The position numbers were made by a program, and so were the translations under genes. A stretch of DNA of 64,000 bases from contig JAPLTF010000032.1 of NCBI GenBank assembly GCA_026398275.1, forward strand, positions 1-64,000. Direction: 5' to 3'. Shown in pieces: positions 43,880 to 51,780 of this stretch; position 1 is the stretch's first letter, and each line of letters begins with the position of its first letter. The notes under the pieces were generated by a model that saw only the letters and a program-made list of their open reading frames with translations, ran no database searches and was not told where the DNA came from. This stretch comes from Verrucomicrobiota bacterium (lineage in GTDB: Bacteria; Verrucomicrobiota; Verrucomicrobiia; Chthoniobacterales; Terrimicrobiaceae).

Positions 43880-43891
43880 ATAAATGTTTAT
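43880..43891. promoter_or_regulatory. AT-rich inverted repeat before the prepilin cassette
   Basis: ataaa-tg-tttat immediately upstream of the first cassette gene. The layout is like the atataaa-gt-tttatat site at 54293-54308. It could be an operator or a shared promoter element. Confidence 0.4.
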
Positions 43892-44183
43892 GTTATCGAA
43901 TTAAATCCCTTTGTCAATACTCTCTGACGTGGAGAAAACCGGAAGTCCGTCGGTCAGGTCGGTTCCAGAGTGAGTGTCATGGCCTCCGGGTTTCTGTCAG
44001 CCGGGAGGTCCTGGTCTTCATCAAAGAAGCTTCATCAAAGAAGCTTGACGATTTGCTGACCTCGGTCCTGAATTCACGCGCCATGGGCATTCTGCAAAAC
44101 CCGCACATTCATAAAAGGAGATCAATGATGAGGCAAAGATCCTTCTGGTCCAAGTCGAAACCGGTGAAGCGGCGGAGGGGTCA
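43892..44183. other. Interval without a recognised gene
   Basis: A perfect 14-base tandem duplication (cttcatcaaagaag at 44016-44029 and 44030-44043) lies in the middle. A short frame, LDDLLTSVLNSRAMGILQNP, looks protein-like and may be a gene remnant, but no family was recognised. gaaaccgg and aggaga-type purine stretches occur before the next gene. Confidence 0.4.
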
Positions 44184-44510
44184 ATGATTGGCAAGGCGTT
44201 CAGGATGAGGCTTCGTGAGGGGGGGCTTGAAGGCTACAGACGGGCTCACAACCCCCTCCCCTCCGCCCTGGCTCGTGCCTTGCATGATCACGGGGTGATA
44301 AAATTCACGATTTATCACCACGAAGGAACAAGAGACCTCTTTGCCAGCGTGGAAATTGAAGACGAGAGCCGCTTTGCGCAGTTGGCCGACCTGCCGGTTT
44401 GCAGGGAATGGTGGAAGCAAATGACCCAATATCTGGAGTGTGAAAAACCCGGTGATGCCAAAGCGATCGAAATCCCGCTGCGGGAGATCTTTATCCTTGG
44501 TGAGGCCTGA
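44184..44510 (+). CDS. rhaM: L-rhamnose mutarotase
   Basis: A 108-residue protein with the typical sequence of the family: KAFRMRLREGGLEGYRRAHN, then GVIKFTIYHHEGTRDLFASV and EVCxRWW-type CREWWKQM. RhaM interconverts alpha- and beta-L-rhamnose before isomerisation. Its presence suggests rhamnose-containing glycans are used. It is transcribed opposite to its neighbours and stands alone here; no rhaA, rhaB or rhaD is in the window. Confidence 0.9.
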   Translation: MIGKAFRMRLREGGLEGYRRAHNPLPSALARALHDHGVIKFTIYHHEGTRDLFASVEIEDESRFAQLADLPVCREWWKQMTQYLECEKPGDAKAIEIPLREIFILGEA

Positions 44511-44639
44511 GCGAGGCGGCCTGCAGCCCAAGTTCCGCAGTTTCGCCGTCGGTCAAACATTTTTCGCGACAACATTTTCCGGGGGCAGCCGGCGGTTGGA
44601 CGCGGGTGGCGCCTGATGCGCTCAAAGGACCGCTGAGAA

Positions 44640-44786
44640 TCAGGCGTATTCCTCAAGATCGACCACCCGGTTCTGGTCTTCGGAGCGTTCCGCGGCAAAG
44701 CAGAGCTTCATCGTCTCCTTGACCGCCTCCGCATGGGATCCGCCCATGCCACCGAGACCCAAAACCGCCACATTGATCTTGTTCAT
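44640..44786 (-). pseudogene. Gfo/Idh/MocA oxidoreductase with the middle deleted
   Basis: A 48-codon frame begins MNKINVAVLGLGGMGGSHAE, the Rossmann start of a Gfo/Idh/MocA dehydrogenase, and after AVKE continues ETMKLCFAAERSEDQNRVVD, then LEEYA, which looks like the C-terminal end of the same family. Some 300 residues are missing. It overlaps the preceding SGNH remnant by 4 bases, keeping the operon arrangement. Confidence 0.7.
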
Positions 44787-45076
44787 AGATTCATTTTCCT
44801 CCGGCCAATGATGGAATCGTCGATGCCTTTGCCATGCAGACCGTTGTTGAAAACAATCAGACTGTAGGGATGCCGCTTGAGCATGAAAGCAAGGTCCGGG
44901 TGGAAATCCCGGTCGCTCACAATTTTGCTTGTTGCGAAATAGTCGAGCGCGGACCGGCCGCGCAGCTCCTCCCAAAGCTCTGTGGCGTGTCCGGCCACTA
45001 TCGAGTCGCCGATCAATAATATTCGTGGCAGGGAGTCCGCTCGCGGAATCCCCTCTTCAAACCATCGGATGCCGAC
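44783..45076 (-). pseudogene. SGNH-hydrolase fragment
   Basis: The frame FEEGIPRADSLPRILLIGDS, then DYFATSKIVSDRDFHPDLAF and LIVFNNGLHGKGIDDSIIG follows an in-frame stop at 45077-45079. It matches modules of the double SGNH protein at 50366 (LPRVLLIGDSIT, YALIQFNNGLHSWG). It contains block I but ends before the catalytic D-x-x-H block. There is no signal peptide. It is a remnant of a third module of this kind. Confidence 0.7.
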
Positions 45077-45115
45077 CTATTCGATCAGTTCTCGCTCTGT
45101 CGTGGTTCGCATCCG

Positions 45116-47980
45116 TCAGACCGAATCAGAATTCCCCCTTCCGGAGCGATCAAAAAGAAACCACCCCAACCGGCTGCCTGTCCCGGGCCTTGCCGGGGGG
45201 AGCAGGGTTTGGAATTCCTGATCGCCCAACAAATCCGCGGCGCGCCCGATGTCAAAGCGCAACGGTCGGCAGTGGCCGCGCTTGAGGCCCAGCGAGGCAA
45301 ACGGCAGGCGAACGCTCAGGGACCAAAACCCGGCACCCCGGAACGCCCGGGCCGTCCATCGAAAATTGGAAGGCGCCCCCATGGCACCCAGCCATTCTCC
45401 TTTGCAGAGGGGGTTGATATCGTTCATGGCCCGTCCGGCGAAATATTCGCGAGCTCCCGCCGCGTTGATCAGAAACCCGCGGCTGTCTTCAAATTGGCTG
45501 GGGAAGAAGCTCACATGCACCTGGTCATCGGGACCGAGGTCGTTTGGATCGCGCGGATCGGCGCGCAGGTTCTCCATGCGCGGTTCATGACAGACAAAGC
45601 CGAGGTAGATCGCATCTGGAGTATACCCGGCCTTCCAAATGGTGAGCCGCCCGTTGTTCGCGTGCTTTTCGGGAACCACAAGCGGGGATGCCTCGATCAT
45701 CGCGTCCCAGGCACCGCCGACCGGATGACCATCATGCGAGGGCGGTTGCCGAAGGGGACGGCATCGGTAAACATACCCGGTGGGTTCTTCGCCGGTGTAG
45801 GAGGGAAAAAGCGGCCGGCCGGGGCGGATGCTTTTATCGATGCGCGGAAACTCCTTTTCCAACATGGTTTTCAGTTCCCGCATGCGCCAGCGGATTTGGG
45901 CGGGAAAATACTTGTGGCTGTTGGCCTCCGGGCAGAAGCCCAAGCGCGGAAAGCGCCTGGCCAATGGCAGCAATCGGCTGTCCACTTCGATTTCCCGCTC
46001 GACAAGGACTTTCATTTTGGCGAGCAGCGCCTTTCGGTTGCCGGAACGTTGGTGCGCCAACCGCTCGCGCAGCGCGTAAAAGCAAAGGATATTTACGGCG
46101 CTTTCGAGCTGCAACTCCACGGCCTGCACAAGTCCGATTTGTGTTTGCCGTTCGCGGTTTCCGGTTGCGGCAGGCAGCAGGGACTCCATGAGCCTGACCC
46201 CTCGCCGCCAGCGGTCCCGCATGCGGCAGCAAAGGGTGATGACTTCGTCGAGACGGTGGTAATTGGTACAACCGCCGATCAAATCGCCTCCCGGCGCATC
46301 GGGCCTCCAATTGCCGCCCAGTTCGATTTCCCGCGGCTCGAGGTAAAGCGGCCAAACGGGACCGTTGTGCAGAGGCCCGAAATAACTGAAGCCGATCGAT
46401 ACCGGGCAGTGATCGTAAGCGGCTTGAAAGTGCTTCCATGCGCGCGCCACGGTTCTGGCATGGCGGCCCCAGTCGCGGCGGGCATGTTCCTCGAGAAAGG
46501 CATCTTCCGAGGGAGGAAGCGGGGCGAACGCCAACCCGCCGGCCGCACGGTTCATGAGAGAAGGATCGTTTCCCGAACACCAGTTTTGCATGGCTCCCGA
46601 GACTCCAAGTTCGTGCATCGCGCAAAAGCGACGGTAAAGATTGCCCGGCACCGGCACATAGGGAACGCTGGCCAGTTCGTGCGAACACCCCGCCATGATC
46701 TTGGCAAAGACCCGTGTGCCTTTCTTTTGCGCCGCCCGGGCACAGTCGCGAAACAACGCACTCGGACCCGGCACCGACAACCAGTAATCGTCGGCCCGCC
46801 GTTCCCTGCCCAACTGGCGCACCCGTGACGCGCTGTCAAAATTGTGCATCAGGATCGCATTGGGCGGCACGTGGGACGCCGCATCGCGGGTCAGGCGTTC
46901 CCCCCAACACATGTAAGAGGAATACGGCCAGGCAATGAAGTCCGCCGCGGGATCGGCGGCATGCACCCCCCGCTCCATCGCTGCCAGCGTGTCGCGCAAA
47001 ACGTCCCGGGGCGCACGGCGACTACACCGCGGACAACGACTCGGACGCACCCGCGGCTCGTACGTGCCCGAATAGCAATGGGTGAGACGTTCGCCGACAC
47101 AGATCACAATCAGCCCGCCCAACCCCGGCACCCCGGCCACCAATTTGCGAAACCCCTCCGCAAGGAAGTCGCGCCCCTGCTTGGTGCCGGTGCAATAGTA
47201 AGTCAGCCCGTTGGCATCACCGCCCATCAATTCCGGGTAGCGGGAGCGCAGCGGACTGCCTGCGGGAAATGACTTTGGCTCGTTCACGTAGAGATAAAGC
47301 CGGATGCCAAACCTTGCATAACTTTGCACCATTTGGCCGAGTGTTTGAAAAAGGGCCTCCGGTGGCTTTTCAAATTCCGGCACCAGACGATGCGGATAGA
47401 GCGATTCCAAGTGAAACATCACCCCATTGATGCCGTCGTGCGCCCATCGGTTCAGGAATTCATCCGGCAGCAAGGCATGGCCGGCGCGTTCGAACATCCC
47501 CACATGGAACGCGATGCGGCTGCGGATCACGGGCTCTCTGACCACCTTTCCAAGCGGCAAAAATGGCCCTCCCGTGCGCAGCATCGCGTCCTCCAAAAAG
47601 ACCAGAGCCCGACGGACGGCCTCGAGGTCGGCGGCCTCCACAAGGCACCTCTCTTTGCCAATATCGATGCTGTAGGCTTCGGGAACTGCTCCCGGTGTTC
47701 GGACAACCTGCAGTGGATAGCCGGAGCCTGCCGGAATACCCGCAGACTTCAAAAACCGGGAAAAATCCTGGAAGGCGGTCACGAGTCGTCCTTCGGGGTC
47801 GGGAATTTGCAGATCGGGCGCCACGCCACCAGCCAGCGAGATTTCGCCGCGGCGGGGGCTCTTCCGTTCCCAGCGGATTTTTTCTGCATGCAAGGGCTGC
47901 AACATCTCCTGCAGAAAATCCGTACCAACCGGCTGCTGCGGAGGCGGATAAAAATACCGTCGGTTGTTCTTATCGCTCAT
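45116..47980 (-). CDS. Large glycoside hydrolase-like protein with C-terminal CBM9-like domain
   Basis: A 954-residue protein. The N-terminal ~150 residues (VVRTPGAVPEAYSIDIGKER, then LVEAADLEAVRRALVFLEDA) look like the zincin-like domain that precedes GH20, GH67 and GH84 catalytic barrels. The central part (RSRIAFHVGMFERAGHALLP to WRRGVRLMESLLPA) is a barrel-like region with CPRCSRRAPRDVL. The C-terminal ~220 residues (GGAWDAMIEASPLVVPEKHA, IWKAGYTPDAIYLGFVCHEP, DDQVHVSFFPS) look like a CBM9/DOMON sugar-binding sandwich. No signal peptide. The exact family and substrate are not clear; an exo-acting enzyme on hexosamine- or uronate-containing chains is possible. Confidence 0.6.
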   Translation of the reverse strand: MSDKNNRRYFYPPPQQPVGTDFLQEMLQPLHAEKIRWERKSPRRGEISLAGGVAPDLQIPDPEGRLVTAFQDFSRFLKSAGIPAGSGYPLQVVRTPGAVPEAYSIDIGKERCLVEAADLEAVRRALVFLEDAMLRTGGPFLPLGKVVREPVIRSRIAFHVGMFERAGHALLPDEFLNRWAHDGINGVMFHLESLYPHRLVPEFEKPPEALFQTLGQMVQSYARFGIRLYLYVNEPKSFPAGSPLRSRYPELMGGDANGLTYYCTGTKQGRDFLAEGFRKLVAGVPGLGGLIVICVGERLTHCYSGTYEPRVRPSRCPRCSRRAPRDVLRDTLAAMERGVHAADPAADFIAWPYSSYMCWGERLTRDAASHVPPNAILMHNFDSASRVRQLGRERRADDYWLSVPGPSALFRDCARAAQKKGTRVFAKIMAGCSHELASVPYVPVPGNLYRRFCAMHELGVSGAMQNWCSGNDPSLMNRAAGGLAFAPLPPSEDAFLEEHARRDWGRHARTVARAWKHFQAAYDHCPVSIGFSYFGPLHNGPVWPLYLEPREIELGGNWRPDAPGGDLIGGCTNYHRLDEVITLCCRMRDRWRRGVRLMESLLPAATGNRERQTQIGLVQAVELQLESAVNILCFYALRERLAHQRSGNRKALLAKMKVLVEREIEVDSRLLPLARRFPRLGFCPEANSHKYFPAQIRWRMRELKTMLEKEFPRIDKSIRPGRPLFPSYTGEEPTGYVYRCRPLRQPPSHDGHPVGGAWDAMIEASPLVVPEKHANNGRLTIWKAGYTPDAIYLGFVCHEPRMENLRADPRDPNDLGPDDQVHVSFFPSQFEDSRGFLINAAGAREYFAGRAMNDINPLCKGEWLGAMGAPSNFRWTARAFRGAGFWSLSVRLPFASLGLKRGHCRPLRFDIGRAADLLGDQEFQTLLPPARPGTGSRLGWFLFDRSGRGNSDSV

Positions 47981-48010
47981 GGCTTATTGGGTTCTGACTG
48001 AAAGATGGAA

Positions 48011-50335
48011 TCACGGCTCCGGCGGCAGGCCTATGAGGGATGCGGGGGACTGCCGCACCCGTTCTACGACCTGCCGGGCGTCAAAGTGATAACCTTTCCT
48101 CTGCAAGACCACGGACTCCCCAGCCGCCAAGGTGGCTTCGTATCTGCCCTCATTGAGGAGCACCCGCCCCTGGGGAACATCCGGCGTCTCGCCCTCGAAC
48201 GGATCTAACAGTCGCAGCAGCCCCGGCACCGTAGCCGTAACCCTGACCCAGACGGTTTGGCCAAGGTGCCGCACAGCGGATACCTTCCAGGCGCCCTCCG
48301 TCACCAAGTCGCGAAAGACCACTTCGCGCCAGTGCGCCGGAACGCCGGGAAAGACGCGCACCACGTCGCGCCAGCCCTGCAATAACATGTCGTTGATCCC
48401 AGCGCACACCCCGCAGTTCGCCTCAAACGTGAAGGGTGTGCTCTGACGGTCGAGTTTCCGCGTTGATCCGAATCCGAAATCGGAGTGGTTGGTTCCACGC
48501 CAATCGGCATTGACGTGCAGCCCGTTCGGCATCACCCAGTGGTCGGCAAACTGCCGGAGGCAATCGTAAGCCCACTCACCACGCCCCAGCACCGCGGCGA
48601 ACCCGACCATCTGCGCATGCGTAAACCCCCACCATTGATAAGTTCCCAGCCCCAGATACTGGTTCACACTTGCCTCGATGCGGGAACGGATTTCATCGCC
48701 ATCGTCGATGGTCCAATCCATGGCAGGGTGAATGGCCATCAGGTGGCTGGGATGCCGGTGGGATTCATCAAGCGCTTTCCCGGGCCACAGGCACAAGGCA
48801 CCCTCTTCGGTCAGGGCATACGGTGCCAGACGCTCCTTGATGCGCGACGCATCCGAGCTCAGATCGCTCAAGCCCAGCGCCGTTTCCATTTCGATGATCC
48901 AGTCGCAAGCGCGCCGGATCAGTGCCAGGTCAATGTTGGGATCCTTGCAGAATGATTCGCGCGCGGAAGACCGGCGGTACTCCGGGCTGTCCGAGAGCGG
49001 CACATGCAGCCGGCCGTCGGATTCCTCCACGAGATTGGCCCGGAAGAACCTGAACACTTCAGATACGATGGGATAGCCCGTCCGGGCCAGCCAGTCCCGG
49101 TCCATACTGTGCCGCCAGCGCAGCCAAGGCAGCGAGGCCACCCAACCCGCGGTAGCCCAGGAAAAACACCCCGAATACCAATTCGAAGGGTCGCATAGTT
49201 TGAACTTTCCGGTAAACCCGCCGGGCCAGAACATACCTTCCGTCCCAAACACTTTTTGCGTGTAGGCTTGCGCCGGGGCGACGCAGTCCAACATGAAATC
49301 GCACCAGACATCGGCCAGGTCGAGATGTCCCGAAGTATACGCCGGCCAGAACGTTTCCTGGACATTTATATCACAAGTGTAAGCAGCTGCCCATGGCGGC
49401 ATGACCCCATCCATGGCCCACACGCCCTGCAATCCCGGAGGCATGGCTCCCCGCCGCGCCGAAGAGGCGAGCAGATACAGGCCGAAATACCAGAAGAACT
49501 CCATGCGCCGTTCCGGCAGAAAGACAGCCGATACATCCCAAAAGGCCTTCCATGCGGCTTCATGAGATTCCCGCAGGGAATCGAACCCGCATTTTGCAGC
49601 CGATTCCCAAGTGGCCTTCGCCTTGGCTTCGGCCGCCGAAACATCGTCGGCACATTCGATGGCCAGGTAATGGTCAGGACCGGTTTTGTTCCAAACCATG
49701 GCCCACGCAGGACCTTCGGGAATTTGTTGAGCCCAGACCCGCTGATTTCCCTCATCCCGGGTCACGGGATCCGGATGCCCCAGTCCCGCCATGGCACTGC
49801 ATACCTCGGCCAACGGGATAAAATCGAGGTCTGCACCCAACGGTTTTTCGGATTGCAGGCTCAAACAGACCACATTGAGTGACCGGTGGACGAACGACGT
49901 GAGTGCGATGTCGCCCTGATCGGTCCCGAGAGTGCCCGTCACGACCGCCCGGTCCAAGTCAAGGCGGCAATCGTACGCGGTGGCAGGCCCGGTGCAGATG
50001 GCCATGCGTCCAAAGCTGATCTTGGTGGGGGTGATTGCATTGGTCGGAGTCCCGAAAATGGCCTCGGCTTCATCGTAGCGCTCTGCTGCGATCAACTCGC
50101 GTAGATGAGCATAGGTGTAGGCAGGGTTGCCCTTCCAGAAGCTGTCGTCGGTCCGCGAATCCCACAGATCCGCACAGTCGAGGGTCAGGTTCAGCGGATC
50201 GCCATCCCCCCAGAGCATGGCGCCAAGGAATCCGTTGCCCAGAGGAAATCCGTCCTGCCAGATGCGCGGAGGGGATTGATGACGGACCCCATGAATGACG
50301 GGATCGCGATTCGATAACCATGAATTGTTTGCCAT
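48011..50335 (-). CDS. GH95-type alpha-L-fucosidase/galactosidase family protein
   Basis: A 774-residue protein with the three-part layout of GH95: an N-terminal beta domain (GFPLGNGFLGAMLWGDGDPL), an (alpha/alpha)6 barrel, and a C-terminal beta domain. Barrel motifs are YTCDINVQETFWPAYTSGHL with the Asn-containing region, HRHPSHLMAIHP and FEANCGVCAGINDMLLQGW. GH95 enzymes release terminal L-fucose or L-galactose. This copy lacks a signal peptide and some motifs deviate from the classical form, so the substrate may differ. 30 bases separate it from the downstream GH gene and 30 from the SGNH gene. Confidence 0.8.
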   Translation of the reverse strand: MANNSWLSNRDPVIHGVRHQSPPRIWQDGFPLGNGFLGAMLWGDGDPLNLTLDCADLWDSRTDDSFWKGNPAYTYAHLRELIAAERYDEAEAIFGTPTNAITPTKISFGRMAICTGPATAYDCRLDLDRAVVTGTLGTDQGDIALTSFVHRSLNVVCLSLQSEKPLGADLDFIPLAEVCSAMAGLGHPDPVTRDEGNQRVWAQQIPEGPAWAMVWNKTGPDHYLAIECADDVSAAEAKAKATWESAAKCGFDSLRESHEAAWKAFWDVSAVFLPERRMEFFWYFGLYLLASSARRGAMPPGLQGVWAMDGVMPPWAAAYTCDINVQETFWPAYTSGHLDLADVWCDFMLDCVAPAQAYTQKVFGTEGMFWPGGFTGKFKLCDPSNWYSGCFSWATAGWVASLPWLRWRHSMDRDWLARTGYPIVSEVFRFFRANLVEESDGRLHVPLSDSPEYRRSSARESFCKDPNIDLALIRRACDWIIEMETALGLSDLSSDASRIKERLAPYALTEEGALCLWPGKALDESHRHPSHLMAIHPAMDWTIDDGDEIRSRIEASVNQYLGLGTYQWWGFTHAQMVGFAAVLGRGEWAYDCLRQFADHWVMPNGLHVNADWRGTNHSDFGFGSTRKLDRQSTPFTFEANCGVCAGINDMLLQGWRDVVRVFPGVPAHWREVVFRDLVTEGAWKVSAVRHLGQTVWVRVTATVPGLLRLLDPFEGETPDVPQGRVLLNEGRYEATLAAGESVVLQRKGYHFDARQVVERVRQSPASLIGLPPEP

Positions 50336-50365
50336 AGATTTGATTCTGTTTGATTCCGGGCCGCC

Positions 50366-51757
50366 TTACTGACCGGAATTGGTTTCGCTGGCGTTGCCAA
50401 TACTGCCCGTGGGGCCCAGCAGGGAACCCGCCGCCCCGGTCGTCGACTCGCCTGATTTCCCGTCGATTCCCAAGGGCCCGCAAATCGTCGAGGTCACCAG
50501 TGCGGTCAGCTCCTCGTCATATTGGGGGCCTGTCTTGAGGGCGGAAGAAAGGTCACGCTGGAGGGCGGAATAAAGGTCACGCTGCGGGATGGAGTTCTCC
50601 TTCATCACCCGGGCCGCGGCCTCTTGAAGAGCCTTCACTCCCGCAGGCCGGTTCGTATCGTTCCATGGATCGCTGGCCGCCCAGATCGTTTTGGCCCCGT
50701 TCCCCTTGGCAGCAATGAGCTTGATGACGCTTCGCAGGCCAGTTTCCCATCCGGGAATATCGGATTGAACGGTATTCCAAATCGGATTGGCCTCGTTGCA
50801 ATGCAGCCCGTTGTTGAAGAGGATGACGTCATACGTATACTCGTCGAGAAGGTATTCAAGCTCCCGGACATACCATGGGTCGGCAAAACTCCTGCTGGTG
50901 CTGTAGGTGGAAAGGAAGACCTTTCCCGCCAGCGCACTGTTCACAAAGCGCTGGTAATCGTCGTAGATGGAATCCCCGATCACAAGCACGCGGGGAAGAC
51001 CGCTCTTGTCCGCGTCATACCAAAAAACCTTGCTCCAATCCATCTTCTCCGGCCTTTGGTCCCCGGCAGCCACGGCTTCCGGCACCGGTTTGGATTCGTT
51101 GATGCCCAGCTTCTCCCGAATGACAGCCACCACCTGCTTCGCCGCGATTTTCCGCCCTTCCTCGGAATGGTGGCAATTGTCGGTCCAATACTGCTTGCGA
51201 TCCAGAGGATCCATTAATCCGAAGAGGTCGTTGATCGGGATCTCGTTCTTCTCCATCACCGCCGCCGCAATGTCGTTGAACTCTTTGACCAAGCGGTTGT
51301 TGTCGGGGCTTTCGGTCGGGGTGGTGGACGCCCAAATAATTTTGGCACCTTTTCCTTGTTCGCGCAGCAGTTTGATGACCTCCGAAAGCGCCCGTTCCCT
51401 TTCCTTCAAATCGCTGCCCCAGCTGTGCAAACCGTTGTTGAACTGGATCAGAGCATAGGTGCCGGATTCAAGCATCAGCCGCAGTTCACCGAGGAAGGAG
51501 CGGTCCGTGATGCACTTGGAGGTGGTGTAGGTGCTCACATAGGCAGTCCCGGAGAGTTCCTTGCTTACATATTCCTGATACATGTTGGTGATGGAATCGC
51601 CGATCAGCAGGACGCGCGGGAGATCGGTGGCACCGGGGTTGTGGCAAACCGTATAGATCCATTCAATGCTCTCGCGTTTGCGTTCCGCATGCGCGGCTCC
51701 AGCCGGGCAAAGAAGCAGGGCCGCCAAGAGAAGGGTGTTGATGCGAAGTGCTTTCAT
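50366..51757 (-). CDS. Secreted protein with two SGNH-hydrolase modules
   Basis: About 463 residues from the ATG at 51757. A signal peptide (MKALRINTLLLAALLLCPAG) is followed by a first SGNH module (LPRVLLIGDSITNMYQEYVS, IQFNNGLHSWG, DNCHHSEEG with the Asp/His of block V) and a second module (LPRVLVIGDSIYDDYQRFVN, LFNNGLHCNEA) that ends in TGPQYDEELTALVTSTICGP without the D-x-x-H. The first module may be an active acetylesterase; the second has lost its catalytic end. The C terminus is a Gly/Ser/Thr-rich tail. Part of a leftward operon. Confidence 0.85.
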   Translation of the reverse strand: MKALRINTLLLAALLLCPAGAAHAERKRESIEWIYTVCHNPGATDLPRVLLIGDSITNMYQEYVSKELSGTAYVSTYTTSKCITDRSFLGELRLMLESGTYALIQFNNGLHSWGSDLKERERALSEVIKLLREQGKGAKIIWASTTPTESPDNNRLVKEFNDIAAAVMEKNEIPINDLFGLMDPLDRKQYWTDNCHHSEEGRKIAAKQVVAVIREKLGINESKPVPEAVAAGDQRPEKMDWSKVFWYDADKSGLPRVLVIGDSIYDDYQRFVNSALAGKVFLSTYSTSRSFADPWYVRELEYLLDEYTYDVILFNNGLHCNEANPIWNTVQSDIPGWETGLRSVIKLIAAKGNGAKTIWAASDPWNDTNRPAGVKALQEAAARVMKENSIPQRDLYSALQRDLSSALKTGPQYDEELTALVTSTICGPLGIDGKSGESTTGAAGSLLGPTGSIGNASETNSGQ

Positions 51758-51780
51758 CTTAGTGTGCAATTTGAAAGGGT

